Shown here piece after piece: positions 7,618-15,927 of a stretch of DNA of 18,434 nucleotides. Every line of letters starts with the position of its first letter. Position 1 is the stretch's first letter. Both the position numbers and the translations under genes were made by a program. The notes under the pieces were generated by a model that saw nothing but the letters and a program-made list of their open reading frames with translations, was not told the DNA's origin and searched no databases. The DNA is from JAEXNA01 sp050486105 (lineage in GTDB: Bacteria > Vulcanimicrobiota > Xenobia > Xenobiales > JADMJV01): contig JBJHCR010000101.1 of NCBI GenBank assembly GCA_050486105.1, forward strand, positions 1-18,434, given 5' to 3'.

Positions 7618-7641
7618 TCTCCCGGGTATCGTGGCGGGAGA
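7618..7641 (+). other. Stem-loop after the secreted-protein gene
   Basis: CTCCCG at 7619-7624 pairs with CGGGAG at 7635-7640 around a 10-base loop, and one further T-A pair (7618 with 7641) extends the stem to seven pairs. It starts 16 bases after the stop codon of the secreted-protein gene and about 75 bases before the methyltransferase start. No U-run follows, so it is not a standard intrinsic terminator; it may protect the 3' end or attenuate read-through. Could be chance. Confidence 0.35.
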
Positions 7642-7715
7642 GGATTCCGACCGGTTTTCGGGTAAACTTCCGAAAGCTGAACTAGGTCTATGGAAAGCGA
7701 CGTAGAGACGACCCT

Positions 7716-8561
7716 TTGAGCGTCAACCCCCAAGGAAAATCTTCGACGATAGCTCGCGAATCCCAGCTATTGGAACGTGAAGCCGACGATGGAGATGTCG
7801 TCAGCGTAAACACCTATGACCGTTTTGCCGAGATTTACGACGGTTTTGGGTCAGAAGAATTCTGCCTGACCATGACCACTCATCTCCTGGAGAACTTGGA
7901 GAAGTATCGCCTTCCCGTGGGAGCTGAGATTGTCGATGTCGCCTGTGGCACCGGGGTCATCACCGTGGAACTGGCCAAGCATGGCTACCAAATGATAGGC
8001 CTGGACCTCTCCAGCCAGATGCTCAACCACGCTCGCCGTCGTGCTGAGAAGGAGAATCTCTCCATCCGCTTTCTTAGGGCCGACATGAGGACCTTTCAGC
8101 TTCAGCAGAAGACCCCGTGCATCATCTCCACCCACGACAGCCTGGATCACCTCTTTGAAGACGACGAGTTGGATCTAGCTTTCCAACAGGTCGCCGCCGC
8201 TCTCAGGCCACAGGGACTTTTCCTTTTCGACATGAACTGCTGGGAAGGCATCCGTCATTTGGACGGTCGAACGGTGTTTGTGGAAAATGAGAACCGCTCG
8301 GGTGCCTACCATCTGATCGCCGAAGACCGGACCCTGGAGACCAATATTGTCGGCTTTTTGAAAGTTGAAGGCAATCTCTACGAGCGGTTCGACGAAACTC
8401 TCTTCCAGCGCTGTTACGCCAATGACGAAATCGAGGAGCGGCTGGAGACCTTTGGCTTGGAATTGCTCGATCGGATCCCCATTCAGTACCTCAAGGGTGA
8501 TATCTTCAAGCAACTCTGGATCACCCGTAAACCGGGACTCGACATCCCTGAACTCTTCTGA
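7716..8561 (+). CDS. Class I SAM-dependent methyltransferase
   Basis: This 281-residue protein has a Rossmann-fold methyltransferase core. An N-terminal TYDRFAEIYD stretch (33-42) is common in this superfamily. Motif I VDVACGTG (73-80) binds SAM, GLDLSSQML (95-103) carries the acidic residue for the SAM ribose, and RADMR (121-125) is the next motif. A beta-rich C-terminal insert of about 80 residues follows. The substrate cannot be read from sequence; its place at the head of a glycosyltransferase operon suggests methylation of a sugar or glycan end, but that is context only. The start is TTG at 7716 without a good ribosome binding site. No better in-frame start precedes the YDRF motif, though a TTG at codon 19 is possible. 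A 10-codon frame (7690-7719) overlaps the TTG and could couple translation. Confidence 0.86.
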   Translation: MSVNPQGKSSTIARESQLLEREADDGDVVSVNTYDRFAEIYDGFGSEEFCLTMTTHLLENLEKYRLPVGAEIVDVACGTGVITVELAKHGYQMIGLDLSSQMLNHARRRAEKENLSIRFLRADMRTFQLQQKTPCIISTHDSLDHLFEDDELDLAFQQVAAALRPQGLFLFDMNCWEGIRHLDGRTVFVENENRSGAYHLIAEDRTLETNIVGFLKVEGNLYERFDETLFQRCYANDEIEERLETFGLELLDRIPIQYLKGDIFKQLWITRKPGLDIPELF

Positions 8562-8657
8562 TGGTCCGCTCTTGGGATCTGTTCGAGGCCGCATGACGAT
8601 TTCCCAGCCTGGCCAAGAACAGGAACCTCTAGGCCTTTGACGTAGGGGGAAGCCGTT

Positions 8658-9932
8658 ATGCGCACCGCCCTACTATTGGCCTATCACTATCCTCCCACTG
8701 GTGGAGTTGCGGTTCAAAGGGTCCTGAGGTTTTCACGCTACCTCTCGGAATTCGGATGGCGACCGGTAGTGGTCTGCGCAAAAAAGGTGGGCCACGAGCC
8801 TTCAGACCCAGACCTAGTTGCCGAGATCCCAGACGAGGTGCTGGTCGAACGGATCTCGTGCCTGGAACCCGACCAGTTTTCCGATAGCTGGGACAACCCG
8901 AAGGAAAAGGTGGTCAGGAACCTCTTTAAGCTGTTCGATCGCTTACTTTTCCCAGACGATCGAGCCCTCTGGATCAAGCCGGCCGTTCGAAGAAGTCTGT
9001 CCTTGATAGAACACCACCAGGTTGAGCTCATCTGGGCCACAGCGCAGCCCTGGTCCACACTGGTCGCGGGCATGCAACTCAAGAAAAAGACCGGTTTGCC
9101 CTTAGTGCTCGATTTTCGCGACGATTGGACCACCTCCAATGAAGATTTTCGAAAGGTTAAGCGTCTTAAGGAAGAGCAAGACCTGGAGCAAGAGGTGCTC
9201 AAGAGTGCCGATGCCGTGATTTCGGTCACCCCCCATATAGTCGAACAACTCAAGGCTCGCAGACCCCGGAGCTTGCCTGAAAACCGGGTGTTCTACATTC
9301 CGAACGGCTTCGACCCGGCCCACTTCCGTGGAGCCTCCGAGGAAACCTCAGAACTTGAGGAAGTGTCCAAATTCACCCTTCTCCACGCTGGAGGACTCTA
9401 CGACAAACGACCCCTTTCTCCACTCTTGGAGGCTCTCGAACGCTGGTTCCACATGTCTCCCGAGCGAATTCGGCAAGTCCAGGTGAAGTTGGCGGGAAGA
9501 ATCGATTCCAAGATCGCCTCTGAGATCGCCGCTTGGCCTCATCATCAAATCATAGAGTGCCTGGGCTTCATCAGCCACCGAGAAATCAGGCGGTTGATGC
9601 AGAGCGCTTCAGTGAATCTGCTGATGATCGAGCAGGTCAAGACTGCAGCCTGGCTTTTTACCGGTAAGGTTTTCGAATACATCGGTGCCCGACGTCCAAT
9701 CCTGATGCTCGGCCCGGATCCCTCCCCTCTATCAGACATCCTTCGGGCTACCGGCCTGGGCCACATCTGTTCCTACAGCACTCCGGATCAGACCGCCGAG
9801 GTGCTGGAGCAGCTTTTTCAAGATCCGGTCCACAGCATCACCGAGGATCAGCAACTCGAAATTTCTCGATACGATGCCAGGGTTCAGTGCCAAGGCTTGG
9901 CCCAACTTTTTGAGGAGGTCGCTCCCAGATGA
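8658..9932 (+). CDS. Glycosyltransferase, GT4-like
   Basis: The 424-residue protein has a GT-B architecture. The N-terminal domain opens with a YHYPPTGGVAVQR motif (9-21) typical of GT4-like donors-of-glycan enzymes in surface polysaccharide clusters. DFRDDW lies at 152-157, the interdomain IPNGFDP at 214-220, and the C-terminal domain contains GKVFEYIGARRPIL (336-349), where the family keeps its nucleotide-sugar binding residues. There is no membrane helix or signal, so it acts on the cytoplasmic face. The donor and acceptor sugars cannot be inferred. The start ATG has AGGGGGA at 8644-8650 seven bases upstream, a strong site. It follows the methyltransferase by 96 bases and overlaps the next glycosyltransferase by four bases (ATGA). 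Confidence 0.9.
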   Translation: MRTALLLAYHYPPTGGVAVQRVLRFSRYLSEFGWRPVVVCAKKVGHEPSDPDLVAEIPDEVLVERISCLEPDQFSDSWDNPKEKVVRNLFKLFDRLLFPDDRALWIKPAVRRSLSLIEHHQVELIWATAQPWSTLVAGMQLKKKTGLPLVLDFRDDWTTSNEDFRKVKRLKEEQDLEQEVLKSADAVISVTPHIVEQLKARRPRSLPENRVFYIPNGFDPAHFRGASEETSELEEVSKFTLLHAGGLYDKRPLSPLLEALERWFHMSPERIRQVQVKLAGRIDSKIASEIAAWPHHQIIECLGFISHREIRRLMQSASVNLLMIEQVKTAAWLFTGKVFEYIGARRPILMLGPDPSPLSDILRATGLGHICSYSTPDQTAEVLEQLFQDPVHSITEDQQLEISRYDARVQCQGLAQLFEEVAPR

Positions 9933-11005
9933 CATCCCTAAGGGTCCTATTGCTCAACGAGAACAAAGGCTCGGGCGGAGCGGAAATCCACACCCTACAC
10001 CTGGCCCAGGAGCTGCACCAAAGGAATCTGCTCTTATTTGTAGTCAGCCGACCTGACTCTTGGCTTGCCCAGGCTTGCCGAGCGCAAAAAGTCCCCTTCC
10101 GTTCTTGCTCCTTTTGCAATGAGATCGACATGCTCAGCGTCTTCAAGCTCTGGAGGAGGATCAAGGCCGGCCAACCTCAGATACTCCATTGCATGGCCCA
10201 TCGCGACCTGGTCGCCTCAGCCTTGGCCCAAAATCTTCCGGGCCTCCCAAAAACCTGGTTAGTGAAAGCCGAGCATTCCTTCCCAGACCCCAAGTTGTCG
10301 CCTCTGTTTCGCTGGGCCTATAAGCAGTGCCAAGCCGTTGTTTCGGTTTCCACCCCGGCCCAAGAAGCCATCCGAGAGACCCTAGATCCGGAATCCCATC
10401 AGGCGCCTACTCAATTTCGAGTGGTAGCCAACGGAATTCCCCTGAAGCCTCTCTACGACAAACCTGCACCCACCCCCGCCCAGCCTTTGCACATCGGGGT
10501 CCTCTCCGGTCTGCGCAAAGGCAAGGGACACCTCGATTTTCTCAAAGCTGCGGCCAGCGCTGAGTTTGATCGACCGGTGAAATGGAGCCTGGCCGGGGAC
10601 GGCCCTCTCCGAACCGAGTTGGAGTTGGCAGCCCGAGACCTCGGCCTCGAGGTCACCTTCTTGGGGCAGATCGAGGACCCGGATAGCTACTTGAGGACCC
10701 TTGATTTGGCCGTCTTGCCCTCGCACGTCGAAACCTTCTCTCTCGTGGCTCTGGAAGCGCTCTCCCTAGGACTTCCACTCATCGCCGCCGATTCTCAAGG
10801 AGTCTCAACGCTCTGTCGGCAAGAACAAAACCTCTATCCCAAGGGTGACCTCGAAGCACTCCGGCATGCCTTGGAAACCTTTTGCGCCGACCCACAAGGC
10901 TTCAAGAAGAAAGCTCAGGACAACGCAACCTTTTATCGACAGAACTACTCTACCTCGGTCATGACAGACAACTATGTAGAATTTTATCGAGACCTTATCC
11001 GATGA
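9929..11005 (+). CDS. Glycosyltransferase family 4
   Basis: This 358-residue GT4 enzyme has a standard two-domain GT-B layout. The N-terminal domain has NENKGSGGAEIHTLHLAQEL (11-30), the GGxE loop that positions the acceptor. The C-terminal domain contains SGLRKGKGH (193-201), LAGDGPLR (221-228) and the EX7E signature, Glu268 to Glu276, in VETFSLVALEA; these bind the nucleotide sugar in a retaining mechanism. It is cytosolic or peripheral to the inner membrane. The ATG overlaps the previous stop (ATGA), with GAGGAGG at 9912-9918 upstream, and its own stop overlaps the start of the heptosyltransferase, so it is in the middle of a coupled operon. Sugar specificity is unknown; a lipopolysaccharide core or surface-glycan role fits the neighbours. 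Confidence 0.92.
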   Translation: MTSLRVLLLNENKGSGGAEIHTLHLAQELHQRNLLLFVVSRPDSWLAQACRAQKVPFRSCSFCNEIDMLSVFKLWRRIKAGQPQILHCMAHRDLVASALAQNLPGLPKTWLVKAEHSFPDPKLSPLFRWAYKQCQAVVSVSTPAQEAIRETLDPESHQAPTQFRVVANGIPLKPLYDKPAPTPAQPLHIGVLSGLRKGKGHLDFLKAAASAEFDRPVKWSLAGDGPLRTELELAARDLGLEVTFLGQIEDPDSYLRTLDLAVLPSHVETFSLVALEALSLGLPLIAADSQGVSTLCRQEQNLYPKGDLEALRHALETFCADPQGFKKKAQDNATFYRQNYSTSVMTDNYVEFYRDLIR

Positions 11006-12045
11006 AGGGGACAGCCCTGATCGTCCATACCGGGGGAGGCCTAGGTGACGTGCTCCTATCCACCCCGGTGATCGACACCCTGGCGGATGCTGGGTATCAG
11101 GTGGATTATTTGGCGCGAACGCAAACCTCGTCCGTCTTGAAGAACCACCGAAACCTCAAGAATCTGCTGACCATAAACGGGAAGGGTCCCGGAAGTCTCA
11201 AGGAAATGCGCGAATGGGCTGCACGCCTGAAAAGTGAGAACTATAGCGCCGCTCTTTTGCTCTGGTGGAGCTGTCGTTGGGCTTGGACCTTGTACTGGGC
11301 CGGCATCCCCCATCGGGTTGGTCAAGATTCCCGACTCCTGTATTCGTTTCTGTTTTCTCACCGCATCAAGATAAGATCTGAGCACGGAGATGAAGACACT
11401 CACCAAACCGAGATCTTGCTGGACTACGCCAGAGGACTGGGGCTTCAAAACGATGGACCCGAGGTGAGCTTCAAAGTCAGCGAGGAAGCCTCCGAGAGAG
11501 CTCGTGCCCTCTTGCAGCAGGGCGACTTTGGCACTCTCGACGGACCACTATTGGGCTTCCACAGCGGTAAGGGCCTTCCCTTATCCCGAGATCGCTGGCC
11601 CGTTGACCATTTCGCTGAGCTTGCCTCAAATCTGCAGTCGAACCTCCAAGCCCGATTGGTCCTTACCGGTGGTGGCTCAGAAGTGGAACTCGTCGGCGAC
11701 CTGTCCCGGCAATTGCAACTTCCTCACGCGAACCTTGCTGGACAAACCGATATTGAGACGCTGGGCGCATTAGCCGCTGAAATGGACGCCTTTGTCTGTC
11801 CAGATTCCGGACCTATGCACGTGGCTGCCGCTGTCGGCACGCCGGTGGTAGCCATTTTCGCCCTAGATGAAGACTTTCCGAAACGATGGGCTCCTTTCGG
11901 GGTACTGCACGAAGTGGTCTCTCCCGTCCGCCCGGCTTGCCCTCCGAACTGCAAGAAACCCACCTGCCCCAACTTTTCGTGCTACCGCAAAATTCGTCCA
12001 GAACAGTTGACTGAAGCAGTCGTTCGGCTCCTAAAGCTGGCCTAA
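11002..12045 (+). CDS. Glycosyltransferase family 9, ADP-heptose:LPS heptosyltransferase-like
   Basis: With the ATG overlapping the upstream stop (ATGA at 11002-11005) the protein has 347 residues, typical for GT9. The frame is open further upstream but that part is inside the previous gene. GGLGDVLLSTP (12-22) includes Asp16, at the position of the catalytic Asp of WaaC-type enzymes. GFHSGK (185-190) and RDRWP (196-200), LTGGGSE (221-227), and DSGPMHVAAAVGTP (268-281) form the ADP-heptose site. Near the C-terminus four cysteines (313, 317, 322, 327) form the Cys/Pro-rich segment usual in WaaF-like heptosyltransferases. It probably transfers heptose from ADP-heptose onto the inner core at the cytoplasmic face. 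Downstream HldA and HldC genes make this donor, which strengthens the call. Which core position it modifies is unknown. Confidence 0.92.
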   Translation: MKGTALIVHTGGGLGDVLLSTPVIDTLADAGYQVDYLARTQTSSVLKNHRNLKNLLTINGKGPGSLKEMREWAARLKSENYSAALLLWWSCRWAWTLYWAGIPHRVGQDSRLLYSFLFSHRIKIRSEHGDEDTHQTEILLDYARGLGLQNDGPEVSFKVSEEASERARALLQQGDFGTLDGPLLGFHSGKGLPLSRDRWPVDHFAELASNLQSNLQARLVLTGGGSEVELVGDLSRQLQLPHANLAGQTDIETLGALAAEMDAFVCPDSGPMHVAAAVGTPVVAIFALDEDFPKRWAPFGVLHEVVSPVRPACPPNCKKPTCPNFSCYRKIRPEQLTEAVVRLLKLA

Positions 12046-12102
12046 GTCGCCCGACCCACCCAAGCCCCTTGTCGGTCACGGAGAGGAATCTCAGGAAGCA
12101 GC

Positions 12103-13206
12103 ATGGAACGCGCAGAGCCTATGAGCGGACCTCTAAGAATTGGGGTTGATGCAACTTTCCTTCATAAGGACCAGCGCGGTATGGGGAGAGTGCTTCGAAG
12201 CGTCCTCAACGAATGGAGAAAGTCTTTCCCTCACGAGTTAGTCTTGGTGGTGCGGGAGAGGCGTCACCTGGCGCAGTTTGCCGACAGCCCCTATAGCAAG
12301 TGGGAAGCCAAGATCGCCCACGAGGCCGAGAACCTCGATGTCTGTTGGTTTCCCTGGAATAGGGTCGACTGGGCTTGCTCTTGTCCCACTGCAGTGACCA
12401 TTTATGATGTGGCCCCATTCACCGAGTTTCACCCACAGAATCGGCACCTCGACCAAGACTGCGAGCGTCTGCGCTACGCCGCTGAACGGGCCGACAGAAT
12501 CATTACCACCTCAAACTTTTCTCGGACCGAGATGCTCCGGCATTTGAACTGCGACATCGGGCACGTCGACGTTATCCCCCTTGGCTATGACCCGGTCTTT
12601 CATCCCCATCGAAACCAATACCTCGATTCGTTCTTCATCGAAAAGGTGGGAAGCGAACCCTACCTCCTGTACGTTGGCAACAGCGAGCCCAGGAAGAATC
12701 TCCAGGGCCTTCTCGAAGCCTTCTTGCTGCTGGACAATCAGGTCAAGAGTCGACTGGTGTTGGTTTGCTCAAAGCCTGCCCCGCCCACCTGGGCCGACCG
12801 CATCCGTGGGAAAATCTCTCCTTTGAGCGAGTGCATCAACCGACTTGAAGAACAGATCGTCTGGCTGGAAGGTATCGACGATGCGACCTTGGCCGAGTTG
12901 TATCGACGTTGCCAGGTCTTCGTGATGCCGTCTTTCTATGAGGGTTTTGGCTTACCGCTCTTGGAGGCCATGGCCTGTGGAGCCTCTACCGCCTCCGCTC
13001 GCGCAGCCTCCCTTCCTGAGGTCGGCGGTGAGGTCCCCTACTGGTTCAATCCTCACGACCCGGTAGATATAGCCCGAGCCATCATGGAGGCCGTGGAGGC
13101 ACCCAATGGAATCATTGGACCCGAACGTTCCAGCGAGTTTTCCTGGGAGACTACGGCCAGCCTGCTCGAAGGAGTGCTGGCTGACATGGCCAGGAAAAAG
13201 AGGTGA
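12103..13206 (+). CDS. Glycosyltransferase family 4 (mannosyltransferase-like)
   Basis: The 367-residue protein is a GT4 enzyme. The N-terminal LRIGVDATFL (11-20) and the following RGMGRVLRSVL resemble the start of mannosyl- and rhamnosyl-transferases of the WbaZ type. It has TTSNFSRTEML (135-145), IPLGYDP (158-164), YVGNSEPRKNL (190-200) and FYEGFGLPLLEAMACG, with the EX7E pair Glu280 and Glu288. It lacks membrane helices. The start ATG at 12103 has AGGA at 12093-12096 six bases upstream; ATG 12121 (codon 7) is a possible alternative with a weaker site. A 57-base gap separates it from the heptosyltransferase gene, the widest in this part of the operon, and its stop overlaps the GTG of the heptose kinase. 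Specificity is not assignable beyond a hexose-type donor. Confidence 0.91.
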   Translation: MERAEPMSGPLRIGVDATFLHKDQRGMGRVLRSVLNEWRKSFPHELVLVVRERRHLAQFADSPYSKWEAKIAHEAENLDVCWFPWNRVDWACSCPTAVTIYDVAPFTEFHPQNRHLDQDCERLRYAAERADRIITTSNFSRTEMLRHLNCDIGHVDVIPLGYDPVFHPHRNQYLDSFFIEKVGSEPYLLYVGNSEPRKNLQGLLEAFLLLDNQVKSRLVLVCSKPAPPTWADRIRGKISPLSECINRLEEQIVWLEGIDDATLAELYRRCQVFVMPSFYEGFGLPLLEAMACGASTASARAASLPEVGGEVPYWFNPHDPVDIARAIMEAVEAPNGIIGPERSSEFSWETTASLLEGVLADMARKKR

Positions 13207-14207
13207 GAACCGTGTTGAATCCAGAGGCTATAGGGCCCTACAGTGAGGCTCTAGCGAGGCTCACTCAACAGAAGATTCTGGTCCTCGGAGACTTGATGAT
13301 CGACCAGTGGATGTGGGGCAAGGTCTCCCGTATCTCACCTGAAGCGCCCGTTCCCGTGGTGGATGTGGAAAAGACGACCTACACTCCTGGTGGAGCCGCC
13401 AACGTGGTCAGCAACCTGCTCAGTCTGGGCTGTCGAGTCACCGTTGCCGGACTTGTTGGTGACGACGAATCTGGAGAACGTTTATGCTCACTGCTCAGGG
13501 AACGAGGAGCGCAAACCTCCGGAACCTTCAAGAGTAAGGCCCGCAGGACCACGGTCAAGACCCGGATTATTGCCCATTCCCAACAGGTCGTCAGAGTCGA
13601 TCAGGAAGAGAGAAAGCCCTTCAGCCGTGAGGAAGCCTCAGACCTGGAAGACTGGTTGAAGAGCAACAGCGAAGACTTTGATGGCATCTTCCTTTCGGAT
13701 TATGACAAGGGCTTTTTCACCTGTCCGTCCCTGGTCGACTTGCTGCCAAGACTCATCAACGGCAAAGTTCCTGTCATCGCCGGGCCGAAGCCCGCCAACC
13801 TGACGCTCTTTCGAGGGGTGAATTGCTTGACCCTCAATGCCTTCGAAGCCTCTGTATCAACCGGACTCCCCGTTGATGACGACCACAGCACCGAGACTGC
13901 CGGGCTGGAACTTCTTAAACTGATAGGAGCTCAAGCGGTTCTAGTCACCAGGGGAGAAAGAGGCATGACTTTTTTCCAGCACGGCGCTCCGCCTATCGGT
14001 GAGCCGGCTCTAGCCACCGAAGTCTTCGACGTCAGTGGGGCGGGTGACACGGTGCTGACGGTACTCGGGTTAGGTTTATGCGCCGGAATCGACAACAGCG
14101 TGGCAGTCAAGTTGGCTTCCCACGCTGCCGCAGTAGTGGTGAGAAAATTGGGTACGGCAACGGTGACCGCTCCCGAGATCGTAGAGTCGCTCCGAAAGCG
14201 AGGTTGA
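13203..14207 (+). CDS. hldA: D-glycero-beta-D-manno-heptose-7-phosphate kinase
   Basis: This 334-residue PfkB-family sugar kinase corresponds to the N-terminal half of bifunctional HldE (RfaE domain I). It phosphorylates heptose 7-phosphate at C1, an early step of ADP-heptose synthesis in the cytosol. Signature segments are ILVLGDLMID (25-34), VSRISPEAPVPVV (41-53), PGGAANV (62-68), LSDYDKG (164-170) and the catalytic DVSGAGDT (276-283) with the GAGD anion hole and base Asp282. Two usual segments vary: DPK-type sequence is GPK at 194-196, and the TPN triad is TLN at 210-212. The start GTG overlaps the glycosyltransferase stop. The adenylyltransferase follows one base after its stop, so the two HldE activities are encoded separately. 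I am confident of the family; the hldA name assumes the usual beta-heptose route. Confidence 0.92.
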   Translation: MRTVLNPEAIGPYSEALARLTQQKILVLGDLMIDQWMWGKVSRISPEAPVPVVDVEKTTYTPGGAANVVSNLLSLGCRVTVAGLVGDDESGERLCSLLRERGAQTSGTFKSKARRTTVKTRIIAHSQQVVRVDQEERKPFSREEASDLEDWLKSNSEDFDGIFLSDYDKGFFTCPSLVDLLPRLINGKVPVIAGPKPANLTLFRGVNCLTLNAFEASVSTGLPVDDDHSTETAGLELLKLIGAQAVLVTRGERGMTFFQHGAPPIGEPALATEVFDVSGAGDTVLTVLGLGLCAGIDNSVAVKLASHAAAVVVRKLGTATVTAPEIVESLRKRG

Positions 14208-14208
14208 G

Positions 14209-14691
14209 GTGGGTCCTTTTCAAGCTCCGATTCTGGCCCGGCAACAACTGCTGCAACTGGCGAACGACTGGCGTGAGAACAAAGAAGCCCTGGTTTTCAC
14301 CAATGGGTGCTTCGACCTTCTCCACGTTGGCCACCTCAAGACCCTGACCCAAGCCCGTGCCCAAGGAGACCGACTGATCGTGGGGCTCAACTCTGACAAC
14401 TCTGTTCGGCAACTCAAGGGACCCGACCGCCCCATCAACACCGAAATAGAGCGAGCACAACTGCTGGCCGCTCTCCGGTGTGTGGACGCAGTCACCATTT
14501 TCGACGAGCAGACACCGGTGGAGCTCCTCAAGGTGCTGCGCCCGGAAGTGCATGTGAAAGGGGGGGATTACCGCAGAGAAGACCTCCCGGAAGCCTCGGT
14601 GGTGGACTCCTATGGTGGTCGAATCGTGATCATTGGGTTGGTGCCCGACCGCTCAACCACCGCTCTCTTGGAGAGGGCTCACGAGGCATGA
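14209..14691 (+). CDS. hldC: D-glycero-beta-D-manno-heptose 1-phosphate adenylyltransferase
   Basis: This 160-residue nucleotidyltransferase of the cytidylyltransferase-like superfamily matches the C-terminal half of HldE (RfaE domain II). It joins ATP and heptose 1-phosphate to give ADP-heptose. FTNGCFDLLHVGH (30-42) contains the HxGH nucleotide-binding motif at 39-42. GLNSDNSVRQLKGPDRPI (59-76), VKGGDY (116-121) and the closing RSTTALL (148-154), the equivalent of the ISTT-type motif, are all in place. The GTG start lies one base after the kinase stop, with GAGG five bases upstream. It overlaps the next gene by four bases (ATGA). Together with the kinase it makes the donor for the GT9 enzyme two genes before the kinase. 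The phosphatase GmhB, isomerase GmhA and epimerase HldD must be elsewhere. Confidence 0.94.
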   Translation: MGPFQAPILARQQLLQLANDWRENKEALVFTNGCFDLLHVGHLKTLTQARAQGDRLIVGLNSDNSVRQLKGPDRPINTEIERAQLLAALRCVDAVTIFDEQTPVELLKVLRPEVHVKGGDYRREDLPEASVVDSYGGRIVIIGLVPDRSTTALLERAHEA

Positions 14692-15872
14692 GCCGACTAT
14701 TGATCACCGCCAACTCTCCTGGAGAAATGGCGGGATGGGTCAAGCCCTTTCTGAAAGCTTGGACCGAACTCCCTGACCCCTGGCCAGTGGACCTTCTCTT
14801 GCTTCCTTGCACTTTCTCCACCGGAGAAGAGTATCGAGTAGCCCGTGAGCTTCGGCACATCTCCAACGTCTATCGACCTCGAGATTATCTCAAGCTGTTC
14901 CTGCGAAGCGGGCAAGCCTACCGACCCGGCGCCCTCCTCCACCTCGGGGGTGATCTGATGTATAGCGCTCTCTTAGGCTGGCGCTGGAATCTTGCTTGCT
15001 GGTCCTACCTTTGGACGCGACCCTGGTGGAATCGTCAGTTTCAGGGATTCTTCACCAAAGATCAGGCGGGCATCTCTTGGTTGCTGAAGAGGCGAGCCGA
15101 GGCCGACAAGATCCATTGCGTTGGCGACTTGGTCCTCGATGCTGTCCGAAATCAAACTTCGGAGCCCAAACTTGAGCGCCGGGCTCGCATAAGCTACCTG
15201 CCCGGCTCTCGTGCCTGGGAGGTTGCAGGACTCAGTCCTTTATTCTTGGAGGCTCACCAACTGCTGAACCAGCGCCTGGGCCCTCACCAAGGACACCTGC
15301 ACGTCTCCCCCTTTATCGCTGAAACAGGGCTCCAAGCTTTGCTGGAGTCCCCACCGGACCCTAAAGTGGGGGGATTGCAAGGACGATACCGGGACGGGAG
15401 GCTGGAATCTCTGGACGGCTCAGCTGCCTTGGAAGTGGTCACCCAGGGAGGACTAGAAACTCTCGGGCAAGCGCGTTTGTCGGTTTCTATTCCCGGCACC
15501 AAGACTGCCGAAGCTGGTTATCTGAGGACTCCGGTGCTCACCATCGTGCCTCTAAATCGGCCAGAGCGCCTCCCAACCATAGGACTCCTCGGTCTCTTGG
15601 ACCTGCTCCCGGGTGGCTCAGTCCTCAAGGGCCGTCTGCTGCTGAGGGCCCGCAGTAAGATTGGCTTCATGGCCCAGCCGAACATCCGGGCCCAGAAATT
15701 TCTTATGCCGGAGATCGTAGCCCATATGAACAGCGAACGGCTCTACCAAGAAATGGCTTCAGCCCTCAAGGACAAGCTTAAACTTCAGGAAGTCCAGGGA
15801 GAACTCGAGAGGGTCTTCCCTTGGGAGTCCCAACCCGCAGCAGAGATGGCTAGGACAATCAGAGGGTCCTGA
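14688..15872 (+). CDS. Lipid-A-disaccharide synthase-related glycosyltransferase (LpxB-like)
   Basis: With the ATG overlapping the HldC stop, the protein has 394 residues, similar to LpxB. The N-terminal LITANSPGEMAGW (5-17) resembles the SNGPGE start of a divergent LpxB-related group I recall from Cyanobacteria, rather than the AGEASGD of classical LpxB. LLHLGGDLMYSALL (83-96) is followed by VGDLVLDA (145-152) and LPGSR (161-165), the latter a motif shared with LpxB. SIPGTKTAEAGYLRTPVL (247-264) corresponds to the LpxB acceptor/donor loop (SGTATLE-type). Expected activity: an inverting GT-B transferase of family GT19 type using a UDP-sugar at the inner membrane. Whether it makes lipid A disaccharide itself or another lipid-linked sugar is open, because no other lpx gene lies nearby. 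It is the last gene of the operon. Confidence is high for relatedness, moderate for reaction. Confidence 0.8.
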   Translation: MSRLLITANSPGEMAGWVKPFLKAWTELPDPWPVDLLLLPCTFSTGEEYRVARELRHISNVYRPRDYLKLFLRSGQAYRPGALLHLGGDLMYSALLGWRWNLACWSYLWTRPWWNRQFQGFFTKDQAGISWLLKRRAEADKIHCVGDLVLDAVRNQTSEPKLERRARISYLPGSRAWEVAGLSPLFLEAHQLLNQRLGPHQGHLHVSPFIAETGLQALLESPPDPKVGGLQGRYRDGRLESLDGSAALEVVTQGGLETLGQARLSVSIPGTKTAEAGYLRTPVLTIVPLNRPERLPTIGLLGLLDLLPGGSVLKGRLLLRARSKIGFMAQPNIRAQKFLMPEIVAHMNSERLYQEMASALKDKLKLQEVQGELERVFPWESQPAAEMARTIRGS

Positions 15873-15927
15873 TCCTCAGTCCTTGGACTTGTCCACATTC
15901 TGGGTGAGGGTCCATCCCATGCCCGCA

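Noticed and set aside
8593..8640. 15-codon frame (MTISQPGQEQEPLGL) between the methyltransferase and the first glycosyltransferase
   Set aside because: GAGG precedes the ATG by only four bases, the peptide is too short to judge, and the glycosyltransferase has its own strong ribosome binding site.
10882..11001. 40-codon upstream extension of the heptosyltransferase frame
   Set aside because: It overlaps the 3' part of the preceding glycosyltransferase; the ATG at 11002 gives a typical ATGA overlap and a normal GT9 N-terminus.
12051..12075. CCGAC/GTCGG inverted repeat in the 57-base gap of the operon
   Set aside because: The stem is only five pairs with a 15-base loop and no T-run, so it is not a credible terminator.
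14478..14687. 70-codon upstream extension of the LpxB-like frame
   Set aside because: It is the shadow of the HldC gene; ATG 14688 overlaps the HldC stop and starts right before the first beta strand.
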